A DNA stretch of 64,000 bases. Source: Balneolaceae bacterium UBA7797. GTDB lineage: Bacteria > Bacteroidota > Rhodothermia > Balneolales > Balneolaceae. The translations under genes were made by a program, and so were the position numbers. The stretch is from assembly GCA_002480645.1 (NCBI GenBank), contig DLCN01000031.1, positions 121,297 through 185,296 of the forward strand. The letters run 5' to 3'. Below are positions 9,758 through 18,939 of the stretch, piece after piece (position 1 is the first letter of the stretch; every line of letters begins with the position of its first letter). A model generated the notes under the pieces. That model was not told the origin of the DNA. It saw nothing but the letters and a program-made list of their open reading frames with translations, and did not search any database.

Positions 9758-11524
9758 CTAGTTAGCTTCTACTGTAAATGATTTTGTTAAATAACTTTCA
9801 CCGGTTTTAATATCACGGAATGTAACAGAAAGTTGCCCTTTCCGCATAGGCATTGTTATGCCCCAGCGACCTCTTGAATCGGTTTGAACTTTTCTTTCAG
9901 TGCCTTCATTCGAAAGAATTACTTCAAGACCAGGATAAGCTGTAGACGAAATTGTGACAGTTGGCCGGTTAACTACTATCAAATTATTGCCAGAAGCTCC
10001 ATTCATAACAAAATTAAATGCTACTTCATCGGTCAATTTAACAACTCTGATCCTTTTTTCTGTTGTATTTCCGGAACCATCGGTTGCAATCAATGTGATT
10101 GTTTTTTCTGTTCCGAAATTGGATATAGTATAATCAAATTTTCCAGTTGTCTGAACTGTTAATCTTTGTCCGTCTGCCTGCAGATTGATATCAGGTTCTG
10201 TTACACCGGAAATACGAACCGAATTTGAGAGTGTGAATACAATGGAGCCATTCAAACCATCGATAAAGACCGGAGGTGGTTGATTATCCTCGTTTCTAAT
10301 GATACGAACCGGTTCAGAGAAAGGACCTCTGAGGCCATATTCATCGACAGCAAGCACCCGAACATAAGTAATACCAAGATCCAGATCTTCAATTATAGTA
10401 GATGCCCGGTTCGATCTGATCTCTTCGATATTTTCGCTGAAAGAGGCATTACTTGCGGTTTGTACAATATATGAACGAGCGTCCTCAACCTCTTTAAAGG
10501 CAAATAAAAGTTCGTCTTTGTAAACAACGGAATCTCTTCTGCCCCATAATATTTCAGGGCTAGCTAACAACTGAATAGGAGCGGAGGGGGCCGCACCTTC
10601 TTTCACGACCGTTCCTTCATTTTTATTTATGGTGATGGTAATATCATTCGCACTAACGGTTGCCTGACCGTCATAATTGGATAGCTTAACGGTTTCTCGT
10701 CCGTCTGATTCAGCGTAAAAATTTTGGGTATTTAACTCAGATTGAGCGCTCCCAGCATTCAGTATATAAGTGCTTTTTTCTTTTCCAATTGCCGACAGTC
10801 TGGCAAACAGACCACCTTCCTCAAGGGTGATCTCGGTATCGGCGCTTTCATCCAGTTTGTCAACTCTCGATCTTCTGATTACGGCAACCGTATTAGGATC
10901 TATAACTACATAACTACCATCTACGAAAGCCAGATTGGCAAAGCTTTCGTTCATAGTTCTTAAACCATCAGATTCTTTAAAGAAATCACCGGTAATTGCT
11001 TCCTGCCAAGATCCCAAAAGACCAAGTTTTTTATCTACCTGACCTTCTTTATGGGCCAATTGAGCCTGTACCTGAATCATCCTATTCGCAGTCAGTGTTT
11101 CTGAAAGTTGATCTACCGCAGGTTTAAGGGTATTTCCTTTTTCAGAAGCTTCGTCAATATTTCCTTGTTTGATCGCTAAATTGTACTCATTAAGGATTGA
11201 TTCAGTCAATAGTAGTTCATCTTTGGCAAATAAAGTAGCTCCGGCAGAGATCAGTTCTTCGATTCGGTCTTTTTGAGATTGAACTTCGTTATGAACGCCC
11301 GCCAGACTTTCTAATTGAATGATGTCGGCACGGGATAGGTAAAAGGTGTTCGTTTCAATATTATGATCGGCCAGAGAAACTAATATCGGCCAGTTTAACT
11401 TGTCGCCTGTATAAAAAGCAGAGACCTCCTGAAGTTCAGAAGCGGGAAAATCTCTTGCACTTTGGGCAAGCAGAGGAGAGGAACTTAAAAGAAGTAATAG
11501 CACAAAAGATGATGTAAATCTCAT
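9758..11524 (-). CDS. Secreted FecR-domain protein with FnIII/Ig-like C-terminal domains
   Basis: 588 residues beginning with a signal peptide (hydrophobic LLLLLSSSPLLAQ, cleavage near residue 21). Residues about 25-165 are a helical, Glu/Lys/Gln-rich region. Residues about 165-310 look like a FecR domain: a beta-rich stretch with DGSYVVIDPNTVAVIRR, then an ITLEEGGLFARL segment and repeated short strands. About 320-400 resembles a fibronectin III module, and the last 180 residues resemble two bacterial Ig-like domains. Here FecR is fused to extracellular modules rather than to a sigma-factor system, and no sigma or anti-sigma gene is adjacent. The ATG shares one base with the stop of the upstream histidine kinase (TAATG), and the PKD gene follows after 8 bases. 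This indicates one operon, perhaps an envelope-localised sensing or assembly unit. Exact role unknown. Confidence 0.8.
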   Translation of the reverse strand: MRFTSSFVLLLLLSSSPLLAQSARDFPASELQEVSAFYTGDKLNWPILVSLADHNIETNTFYLSRADIIQLESLAGVHNEVQSQKDRIEELISAGATLFAKDELLLTESILNEYNLAIKQGNIDEASEKGNTLKPAVDQLSETLTANRMIQVQAQLAHKEGQVDKKLGLLGSWQEAITGDFFKESDGLRTMNESFANLAFVDGSYVVIDPNTVAVIRRSRVDKLDESADTEITLEEGGLFARLSAIGKEKSTYILNAGSAQSELNTQNFYAESDGRETVKLSNYDGQATVSANDITITINKNEGTVVKEGAAPSAPIQLLASPEILWGRRDSVVYKDELLFAFKEVEDARSYIVQTASNASFSENIEEIRSNRASTIIEDLDLGITYVRVLAVDEYGLRGPFSEPVRIIRNEDNQPPPVFIDGLNGSIVFTLSNSVRISGVTEPDINLQADGQRLTVQTTGKFDYTISNFGTEKTITLIATDGSGNTTEKRIRVVKLTDEVAFNFVMNGASGNNLIVVNRPTVTISSTAYPGLEVILSNEGTERKVQTDSRGRWGITMPMRKGQLSVTFRDIKTGESYLTKSFTVEAN

Positions 11525-13668
11525 TAGGCAGATTCGTTCTCATTTTTAGGGAATACCAATGTAAATCTGCTGCCGATTTCCTCATTCGATTCCAGCAGAA
11601 TATCACCCTTATGTTTATTCATAATTTCTTTAACGTAAGCCAAACCCAATCCGGTTCCTTTTTCACGGGCTGCCTGAATTTTTGAACGGACACGATAGAA
11701 TTTTTCAAACACTTTTTGCTGATCTTCCACACTTATTCCGAGTCCGAAATCGGTTACGCTTACCTCTATTGATTCACTACTTTCCACAAGTTCGATCTCA
11801 ATGGTACGATCAGGTTCACCGTATTTTATGGCATTGCTCACCAGATTTTGAACAGCATCGAAGATAAGATCTTTTGCGCCATTAATAACAAAATTTGACC
11901 CTTTAGCCGAAATATCAATTTTCAGTTTTTTATCGTTCAACAGTGGATTGGTGATATATTTCACATCATTTACTACCTGAAATAGATCAACATCTGAAAA
12001 TTCTACCGGAATACGACCATATTCAAGGCGTTGAACATCAAGAAAACGATTCACCAGGTCGTTCATTCGCTCACCTGACAGATAGATATCCTTTAGTAAT
12101 TCTTTCTGTTCATTCTCATCGATTTCTGAATTATCGATCATCAGTTTAGATAAGCCCACCACACCTGTGATCGGATTCTTTAATTCATGCACAATGATGT
12201 TGATCATGTTTGTGCGTTCAATATCTACCAATCTGTCATTGGTCTTATCATGAAGAATTACCAAACTTCCCTGAGAATTACCACTTCCATCCTCAAATGA
12301 AACCAGCTGGTAATCGTAATAGTAATTGGTACCCTCGTCCTTAAAATACACCAATTCAGCTTTCTCGATCCTGATAACATATGGATCGGGGTAGTGAACG
12401 GTGTGATTAACCTTATTCAATTCAATCTTAGAAGAGCGAATAAACTGTTTAAAGTTGATTTCCTGAGGATTTAAAGCAAATTCCTCGATAAAATGTGTTA
12501 GGTGATTATTTACAAATCTGAATTTCCCGTTAGAATCGATGATCCCGATCATATCTTCTGTGTAGGTCATCATGTATCGATTCTTCCATTCTTCGAGAAT
12601 GATCTTCTCTACATTTATTTTCTGATAGCGATGCAGTGTAAGTCTGATATTTTCAAGCGTTTCCTGCATGGATGAAAATTCAGGTAGACTCACTTCTCTG
12701 ATTGAATGATCAAAATCCAGATTGCTGATGTGTTCCACATCGTTCAGGATCTGAGCAATTGGTTGGTTCATGCGTAGACTTACGTACCAGCTAAAGAGAA
12801 TCATTATGAATAAAATGCCAAGACCGGTGATCAGTGTAAAGATCATCAGTTTGCGCACAGGTTGTAATACATAGGTATCCTGTACGGCTATAATGTGCCA
12901 GAACGGAACAGTTTCGAATCGGGAAGAGAGAACGTACCAGTCCTTGTCATTTATCGGTATGGTAATCTCGGAGGAGAAACTGGCTTCCCCGATAAGACTA
13001 GATGGAAAATCAATAGATACATTTGGAACCACGTTATTTCCAAGGTATGTGACAATATTGGCTTCGTACGTATCCGGATCTCCCAGAGGGATGTTGGTAA
13101 GATCGTTGGTAAGCGGCCGTGCATTAAAATACATGGATAACTCAAGCACCATACCTTCGGAAGAAGGGGCACCGGGATACGGCACAACCTGAATTGGTAG
13201 CCGGGCGATGAAAAAATCTACGCTTTGAGTTGAATCAGCAATCCAGGTAGTGGAAACCCGGCTATCAAGCCTGGAGGTGAACCATCTATCCGAACTTTCA
13301 GGAAAGTTGAGTGAATTGTAAATGGTTCGGGTTAACTCTGTGGATCGGTTATTCTCGGTATCAGTGAGTTTAATTTTAATGAGCCCCGGAGTATAATTAA
13401 TGGCTCTTCGAATGATAATATTAGCATTTTCGGGTTCTGATTTAATGTCTTCACCGAGAAAAGTAAGCGCATTCAGCCAGTTTCGAATGGTATTATCGGT
13501 GCGCCGAAGAGAATATTCCTGAAGTTGAGAAACAATAGTCATTCTTTCTTTGACAATGGTTTCACTATACTTAGGGCGAACAAAAAACCATACAGATAAG
13601 AATCCCAGCAGGATAAATCCTGAGGTGATCATAAAGATCCTGTATCGTAATGTTAGGTTTTTGAACAT
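11524..13668 (-). CDS. Membrane sensor histidine kinase (periplasmic sensor-HAMP-PAS-HisKA-HATPase)
   Basis: 714 residues. A first membrane helix (about 11-27), a roughly 245-residue extracytoplasmic sensor that could be Cache-like, a second helix (about 273-295) and a HAMP-like linker are followed by a PAS-like domain (about 365-475). The kinase core has the H box HELKNPITG with His494 as the phosphorylated residue, the N box NLVSNAIKYG, G1 DFGLGIS and G2 KGTGLGLAYVKEIM. All catalytic boxes are intact. It is the first gene of an operon with the FecR-like and PKD exoproteins (one-base TAATG overlap with the former). No response regulator is encoded next to it, so its partner must lie elsewhere. 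The co-transcribed exported proteins suggest it monitors envelope or surface status, which is inference from context. Confidence 0.92.
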   Translation of the reverse strand: MFKNLTLRYRIFMITSGFILLGFLSVWFFVRPKYSETIVKERMTIVSQLQEYSLRRTDNTIRNWLNALTFLGEDIKSEPENANIIIRRAINYTPGLIKIKLTDTENNRSTELTRTIYNSLNFPESSDRWFTSRLDSRVSTTWIADSTQSVDFFIARLPIQVVPYPGAPSSEGMVLELSMYFNARPLTNDLTNIPLGDPDTYEANIVTYLGNNVVPNVSIDFPSSLIGEASFSSEITIPINDKDWYVLSSRFETVPFWHIIAVQDTYVLQPVRKLMIFTLITGLGILFIMILFSWYVSLRMNQPIAQILNDVEHISNLDFDHSIREVSLPEFSSMQETLENIRLTLHRYQKINVEKIILEEWKNRYMMTYTEDMIGIIDSNGKFRFVNNHLTHFIEEFALNPQEINFKQFIRSSKIELNKVNHTVHYPDPYVIRIEKAELVYFKDEGTNYYYDYQLVSFEDGSGNSQGSLVILHDKTNDRLVDIERTNMINIIVHELKNPITGVVGLSKLMIDNSEIDENEQKELLKDIYLSGERMNDLVNRFLDVQRLEYGRIPVEFSDVDLFQVVNDVKYITNPLLNDKKLKIDISAKGSNFVINGAKDLIFDAVQNLVSNAIKYGEPDRTIEIELVESSESIEVSVTDFGLGISVEDQQKVFEKFYRVRSKIQAAREKGTGLGLAYVKEIMNKHKGDILLESNEEIGSRFTLVFPKNENESA

Positions 13669-13809
13669 AATCCGATAATATCAGCAATTTGTATGAGTGC
13701 ATCCACACCAAAGCATTAGAATAGTCTTAAACTTATTAATCAAGAGATAACATTCAGAATGGGTATTAATAATAGTATAACAATGCGATAACTATTTGGT
13801 GAGATAAGA

Positions 13810-14097
13810 ATGAGAACCTATCGCAAAAACGGTAAAATGCTGATTGGTGGAGATTTCAATAAAAAGGGAGTACAACTTCTGAAAACCTTATCAGAAATGT
13901 CGCAGAAAGACATTGATGCAGATGTAGCCGTGGGGGATCTGAACAGGGCATTGAAGTTTGATAGAAATGAGATCAAAAATTTACTTGAATATCTGGAAAA
14001 CAAAGAGTGCGTTCAGATCAAGACGATCGGCGGACCCTACTTATATGGTCATATTTCGATCACAAGCAAAGGCCTTATCCGGGCTGTCAGAAAATAA
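13810..14097 (+). CDS. Small winged-helix DNA-binding-like protein
   Basis: A 95-residue soluble protein with no signal peptide. The pattern is helix-rich for the first 65 residues, including a helix-turn-helix-like stretch (VGDLNRALKFDRNEIKNLLE). It ends in a short beta wing containing IGGPYLYGHISITSKG, the usual end of MarR/ArsR-like winged helices where ITxKG precedes the last helix. It is convergent with the DUF318 permease gene, overlapping it by 11 bases, and is divergent from the histidine-kinase operon. It could be a small transcription regulator, possibly of the metal island, but nothing proves a target. No metal-binding Cys/His cluster typical of ArsR sensors is visible. The name is based on fold-level pattern only. 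Confidence 0.6.
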   Translation: MRTYRKNGKMLIGGDFNKKGVQLLKTLSEMSQKDIDADVAVGDLNRALKFDRNEIKNLLEYLENKECVQIKTIGGPYLYGHISITSKGLIRAVRK

Positions 14098-15283
14098 AGA
14101 GCAACATACCTACAGTTAGCAATAGTATACAGGTCCAGACAGCGATCATTTTAATTTTGCCTGAACCTTCCATTGGCATCATTTTCATGGAGTGGTCATC
14201 CAGATAACTCTTATTTGCCCAGACACTCCAACCGGCTACTGCAATAAATACCAGATTCAACCAAAAGGTATAATCTATTTTGAACTGAGTGATGTCAGAA
14301 ACCACTCGTTCAGATTCCGGAATAATATCGAGGTAGGTAAATATGCCATTCAATGTGAGTGCAGTTATCACAATACTAACGAACATTATACCGGCAATAT
14401 AGAGGGCAACTCTCCATCCATAGTATTTCGCATTGATGTGTACCAGGGGAGGCACCATAAGATCAGAATAGATGAAGCCCATGATTCCTGCAAATAAAAC
14501 TCCGTTACTTTCCAGTACGGTCGCCAGTGGTATATTTCCCATTGACCCAATGAAGGTTAATGCTGCGACAAAAGGAGCTATCATGGCATTTTCGATCACT
14601 ATAAGCCAGTTAGGCAGATGAGTAGCTTCGGTTAAAAACAAAGTTTCCCAAAAATGAGTGGGAACTAGAACGGCTACAAAACCGGCAATTGTAAAGCCAA
14701 TAAGAATGTCTTCCCAGGCCATCTTCCAATCATTGACAAATTTATGACCAACCAGAAGCCAGCCTTCTTTTGAGCGAATGCGCTTTTTCCAGTCAAAATT
14801 CTCCTGCAGATCATCGCCTTCATTTTCAACCCGTTCGCGGGCTTTCTGTAACCATTTTTCCGGGTACGTAAGACGAATGAGGATGCTGCTGAGTAGTATT
14901 AGCAATAAGCCTCCTATGATCTCAGCCGCCAGAAATTGCCAACCTAAAAAGATCAGGATGAGAATTCCCAGTTCGATGACCAGATTTGTTGAGGCGAACA
15001 TAAACGCAACGGCAGCAATAAAATGAGCACCCTTTTTAACCAATGCTCTGGCTGCAGCAAGGGCTGCAAACGAACAGGAAGAGGAAGCAGCTCCGAATAA
15101 AGTGGACAGTGAAATACTCTTTGCATTCGCTTTCCCCATATATTTTGTGAGACTTCCTTTAGGTACGAATGCCTGGATCATACCGGATACGAAATATCCC
15201 AAAACGAAAGCCCATCCTGATTTCCAGAAAAAACCAATTGAAGTTATTGCTGATTCTGCATAGAGGTGCAAGATGTCATTCAT
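14087..15283 (-). CDS. Permease of the YraQ/DUF318 (ArsP-like) family
   Basis: 398 residues with about eight to ten hydrophobic segments and a long polar cytoplasmic loop in the middle (about residues 135-195, rich in R, K and E). The first half has the conserved small-residue region TLFGAASSSCSFAALAAARAL, and the second half has FIGSMGNIPLA. This arrangement is typical of the two-repeat permease family that includes ArsP and YraQ. Members are linked to export of organoarsenicals or are found in metal-resistance loci of unknown substrate. Here it follows the DUF3347 gene in a copper/silver efflux cluster after a 90-base gap, so it is likely part of the same response. The substrate cannot be inferred. 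Confidence 0.78.
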   Translation of the reverse strand: MNDILHLYAESAITSIGFFWKSGWAFVLGYFVSGMIQAFVPKGSLTKYMGKANAKSISLSTLFGAASSSCSFAALAAARALVKKGAHFIAAVAFMFASTNLVIELGILILIFLGWQFLAAEIIGGLLLILLSSILIRLTYPEKWLQKARERVENEGDDLQENFDWKKRIRSKEGWLLVGHKFVNDWKMAWEDILIGFTIAGFVAVLVPTHFWETLFLTEATHLPNWLIVIENAMIAPFVAALTFIGSMGNIPLATVLESNGVLFAGIMGFIYSDLMVPPLVHINAKYYGWRVALYIAGIMFVSIVITALTLNGIFTYLDIIPESERVVSDITQFKIDYTFWLNLVFIAVAGWSVWANKSYLDDHSMKMMPMEGSGKIKMIAVWTCILLLTVGMLLFIF

Positions 15284-15373
15284 TTTAACCCATTTTTAAT
15301 AGTTAGATGCTCCAAATTAAAGGGCTAGAAGGATATTTAGTTCCGGTATCCAATGATTGTAGTTGTTGAACAA

Positions 15374-15889
15374 TTAATTGATTGTATCTACTACGCTTCC
15401 ACAATTAAGCATCATAGACCCGAAATACGGATTCATGATCTTCTTTTCTTTACTGATCCATTTGGCCCCGTTACCACCATCTGCCATAGGACAAAACTGA
15501 ACATACATTTCCCCATCTGTGTATCCCTGGTTTTCAATGGCTTTAAGTAACTCCACGGTGATCTCATCAAAAGAATCTCTCAAGGTTTTTATATCAGTTG
15601 ATGATCCCGCAATATCTACAGCGCTAACCATTGCAGAATGATGCATGGCGTGCTTTGCCGCATGTTTTTTATGATCAATCATTTCGGGATTATTTTTTAC
15701 TTCTTCAGTAAAGTCGATCAGCGCCTGTTTCGCCGTTTTAAAATCATCCGCAACCAGAGCGTCTTTCATTTCAAAATAGGAGGCAAGTAACTTTCCCAAA
15801 TGTTCTTCATGTGAATGTGAGTTATCCTGGGCAAAAATTGATGCAGCAGGTAGAATGAGTAGGATTATTATTGAAAGTATTGTTTTCAT
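15374..15889 (-). CDS. DUF3347 exported protein (probable periplasmic metal-binding)
   Basis: 171 residues with a signal peptide (ILLILPAASIFAQ, cleavage near residue 20), a helical His-rich middle (DHKKHAAKHAMHHSAM) and a conserved C-terminus with FCPMADGGNGAKW, NPYFG and MMLNCG. Cys and Met residues in the FCPMA and MMLNC motifs, with the His-rich helix, could bind Cu(I) or Ag(I). This C-terminal domain is the same as the last part of the adaptor encoded 18 bases upstream, so the gene looks like a free copy of the adaptor's DUF3347 domain. Co-transcription with the efflux genes supports a metal chaperone or donor role in the periplasm. That is inference, since the family has no firmly established activity known to me. 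Confidence 0.82.
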   Translation of the reverse strand: MKTILSIIILLILPAASIFAQDNSHSHEEHLGKLLASYFEMKDALVADDFKTAKQALIDFTEEVKNNPEMIDHKKHAAKHAMHHSAMVSAVDIAGSSTDIKTLRDSFDEITVELLKAIENQGYTDGEMYVQFCPMADGGNGAKWISKEKKIMNPYFGSMMLNCGSVVDTIN

Positions 15890-15907
15890 GATTTGATCTT
15901 ATTTAGG

Positions 15908-17623
15908 TTAGAAATTTATTCTGGAAATTGTTTCTCCACAGTTCAGCATCATTTCACCGAAGTATGGATTTTCGATCGGTTCTTTTTCGCTTAACCAAAA
16001 TGCACCGTTTCCATTGTCTGCCATAGGGCAGAATTGATGATAATACACCCCATCGATCCGGAAATATTTTACCAGTTCAATTATTTCATCAGATAGGGAT
16101 ATAAAGTGAGTACGTTGACTCTCTATGGTTTCAGCCTGTTTGATGGATAGGGAGCTTTTTCTAAGGTTCTCTAGAGATTCTATCCATTTGTTAAGCATAT
16201 CCTCATCCAGCGGGTCACTCTCTACTTCATTGAGACGGCTGAGTACGTTTTCAACAGCTATTCCGGCTTGTTCCATATCACTGTTTACCAGATCATTTTT
16301 GAGATCCATATAACTCCTGATCATCTGTTTGAGCTGTGCTTTGAATGATTCAGGGACTACAGCTTCCTGAACTGTAGGTTCATCCGTATCTTCAGTTCGT
16401 TTATTCATCATGCTTAGTTTATCAGCAAGCTGTGCGGCACTATCCAGCTTAAAAGTTCCATTTGTTACCACCTCTTCATCTTCAGATAGTCCTGCCAACA
16501 CTACAAACCCTTCATCAACTCTATCGCCCAGTAGAATCTCACGGGCTGAAAATGAGGGAGCTGTTGAATCTTTCTTTCTTACGAAAACAATGGAACGCTT
16601 TCCTGTCCACATTACGGCTGATTCCGGGATCACTAGCTGTTCTTCTGATCCGCGGGTTACGAGGTCGCCTTCAATAAGCATTCCGGGTTTCAGGACTAGA
16701 TCAGGGTTATTCAGATCAACCCGAATTTGTACCGTCCGGGTTGAATGTTGAAGTACAGGATCTATATAGGAAATCGTACCCCGGAAATTTTTCCCGGGTA
16801 ATGAAGTCGCTGAAAAATCTATGTATTGACCTGCTTTTACCATAGAAATATCAGATTCATACACATCGAAAACCGCCCAAACTTTTGAGAGGTTTGTTAT
16901 TGTGAATAATCGATCGCCCGTTTTTAATCTATCCTGACGATCAATGTATAATTCAGTTACAAACCCACTTACAGGTGAGACTATATCTAAGGTAGTTTCT
17001 ACAGTTCCGGACTGTTCAATTTTCCGGATAGTTTGGTCCGGAATCAGCCAGAATCTGAGTTTTTGAACAGCAGCCTTATATAACTCAGGATACTGATCTT
17101 TGGATTTAGTTGATTCGATCAATTCCTGTTGAGCTGCGATCAGTTCGGGAGAATATACAGAAGCGATCATTTGATCTTTTTTCACATAGGCTCCAATGAA
17201 ATCAACATAAAGCTCTTCAATTCTTCCACTGAATAAAGCCGTGACCGATGAAACTTCAGATTGATCAACAGTTATTTTTCCAGGAAATGTGAATGTTCTT
17301 TCTGGTACCGTTGAAATTACCGGTGAAGTTTCAATTTCTGCCAACTTCATGGCTGCCTCGGTCATGACCAGTGCATTTGGATCAGTTTCTGAAGCAGAGG
17401 ATTCGGCCGGGATCAATTCCATTCCGCAAATTGGACAATTTCCGGGTTCATCCTGTCTGATTTGAGGGTGCATGCTACAGGTATAAACGGTTTCCAGCGG
17501 AGATTCACCGGAATGATCATGAACTATGTCCGGATCGGAACCTGATTTAAAAATGACTGCGCCGGCAAAGAAGGCCAATATCGCAATGGTTATATAGGAA
17601 GCGTATGTTTTAATCGTATTCAT
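15908..17623 (-). CDS. cusB: RND efflux periplasmic adaptor (CusB-like) with heavy-metal-binding and DUF3347 domains
   Basis: 571 residues, longer than E. coli CusB because of a C-terminal extension. Order: N-terminal membrane anchor or signal (about 9-27); heavy-metal-binding domain YTCSMHPQIR...GNCPICGMEL (about 46-75) with CxMHP and CPxCGM metal ligands; a membrane-fusion-protein core with barrel-sandwich hybrid and alpha-hairpin (about 100-400); and a DUF3347 domain (about 430-571) with FCPMADNGNGAFW and MMLNCGE. It links the CusA-like pump to the TolC-like channel and probably hands over Cu(I)/Ag(I). Its ATG overlaps the tolC-like stop by four bases (ATGA at 17620-17623), and the free DUF3347 gene follows after 18 bases. 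The fused DUF3347 and the adjacent free copy are the unusual points. Symbol given by analogy. Confidence 0.9.
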   Translation of the reverse strand: MNTIKTYASYITIAILAFFAGAVIFKSGSDPDIVHDHSGESPLETVYTCSMHPQIRQDEPGNCPICGMELIPAESSASETDPNALVMTEAAMKLAEIETSPVISTVPERTFTFPGKITVDQSEVSSVTALFSGRIEELYVDFIGAYVKKDQMIASVYSPELIAAQQELIESTKSKDQYPELYKAAVQKLRFWLIPDQTIRKIEQSGTVETTLDIVSPVSGFVTELYIDRQDRLKTGDRLFTITNLSKVWAVFDVYESDISMVKAGQYIDFSATSLPGKNFRGTISYIDPVLQHSTRTVQIRVDLNNPDLVLKPGMLIEGDLVTRGSEEQLVIPESAVMWTGKRSIVFVRKKDSTAPSFSAREILLGDRVDEGFVVLAGLSEDEEVVTNGTFKLDSAAQLADKLSMMNKRTEDTDEPTVQEAVVPESFKAQLKQMIRSYMDLKNDLVNSDMEQAGIAVENVLSRLNEVESDPLDEDMLNKWIESLENLRKSSLSIKQAETIESQRTHFISLSDEIIELVKYFRIDGVYYHQFCPMADNGNGAFWLSEKEPIENPYFGEMMLNCGETISRINF

Positions 17624-18939
17624 TGTTCGATCTTGTAGTTAATTTCATCAGCATTAATATTTTGGTCACCTCTCAGGAAACGGATCATTTTTTCAGCGAC
17701 AAAAGCATCATGAATGGCATGCAGCCGTTCCAGTTCATACATCAATTTTTTTCTCTGAAGCTCCAATATGTTGTCAAATTCTGAGTGATCGGTAGTATAG
17801 GATCTCATCAAAAGGGTAAGCGCCTGATCGATCCTGTTAATCTTTTTACGGTCGTAAAGTTCAAGTCTTCGATGAGCATCATTAAGGTCACGATTTGCTG
17901 CATAGAATGAAGTCGACAAACTGTTTTTACTATTGATGATCTCACTTCTTGCTGCCGAAAGATTCAGATCAGCGGCCCGGCTTTCTGCATTATATTTTGA
18001 TCTGAATAAGGGGATTTTCATACTCAATCGGGCAATTACCGCATCTTTTCCATTATCAGGGAGGGCAGGGATATCCGTTCGTTCACTAGTGGCTATGTAA
18101 TCAAATCCGAAACCAACGGCAGGTTTGCCATTCAGTCCGGCAATTCTCAATCGGTTTTCAGCCAGATCTTCTTCAAGTCGGATCTTATTGAGGGATGGAT
18201 TATTCGCATAGATCTCGTTCAATACTTCAGGGTTTACTGTAACAGGGGATGATACTGCAAGAGATTCGGGCAGAATCACTTCCTCATCAGGTGCGACATT
18301 GCGCCATTCATTGAATTGTTTTATCAATAGTTCAAGATCTGATGTTAGAAGAGCAATCTTTGTGAGGATATCGTCTTTTTCGATCTGTGCACGTAATACA
18401 TCAACTTGTGATACTTTTCCGGTCTCATACTTTTTCAGACTTAGATCAACCAGGGTAGAAACGATCTCAAGATTCTTTTTTTCTAATTCAATCTGCCGGT
18501 TAGTTTTATAGATCGAAGCCCAGATCATTTCCATGGTGAAAAAAAGCTTGTTCCTCTGATTCCTGAAAGATTCAAACTGCGCCTTAGTCTGTATTAAACT
18601 GCCTGTTTCTTTTTCCTTTAGGGTTCCGAACCATGGGAACATCTGAGTTAATGAGATACGGGCTCTTTGCGGGCCGACTCTGGTTTCAACGGGACTGATG
18701 AAATAGGCAAATGATACTTCCGGATCGGGTAAGCTACTTACCTGAGGAGTCATCTCCAGCGAAGAAAGATAATGATTGTAGGAGGCCCTTAATGAAGGGT
18801 TATTAGAAGCAGCTTCGAGTTGATAATCATATAAAGTCTGCGCTTGCAGGGGTGTCAGTATCCAAAGAAGAAGAAGGAAAGCTAGACTTCTGCAATTTTG
18901 ACTGCTAAAACTTTTAATTCTGAAGTTTTCACTTATCAT
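17620..18939 (-). CDS. cusC: TolC-family outer membrane channel (CusC-like)
   Basis: I place the start at ATG 18939 (439 residues) rather than at an in-frame ATG 33 bases upstream. The 18939 ATG is preceded by AGGAG at 8-base spacing, overlaps the cusA stop as ATGA, and gives a proper signal peptide (SLAFLLLLWILTPLQAQ). The mature protein shows the two long helical repeats of TolC-family exit ducts, with heptad-like stretches such as NRQIELEKKNLEIVSTLVDL and the LKKYETGKVSQVDVLRAQ segment typical of the family. It provides the outer-membrane exit for the CusBA pump. It is the middle gene of a tightly coupled cusA-tolC-cusB string with 4-base overlaps on both sides. CusC lipidation is absent because there is no lipobox Cys. 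Confidence 0.9.
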   Translation of the reverse strand: MISENFRIKSFSSQNCRSLAFLLLLWILTPLQAQTLYDYQLEAASNNPSLRASYNHYLSSLEMTPQVSSLPDPEVSFAYFISPVETRVGPQRARISLTQMFPWFGTLKEKETGSLIQTKAQFESFRNQRNKLFFTMEMIWASIYKTNRQIELEKKNLEIVSTLVDLSLKKYETGKVSQVDVLRAQIEKDDILTKIALLTSDLELLIKQFNEWRNVAPDEEVILPESLAVSSPVTVNPEVLNEIYANNPSLNKIRLEEDLAENRLRIAGLNGKPAVGFGFDYIATSERTDIPALPDNGKDAVIARLSMKIPLFRSKYNAESRAADLNLSAARSEIINSKNSLSTSFYAANRDLNDAHRRLELYDRKKINRIDQALTLLMRSYTTDHSEFDNILELQRKKLMYELERLHAIHDAFVAEKMIRFLRGDQNINADEINYKIEQ

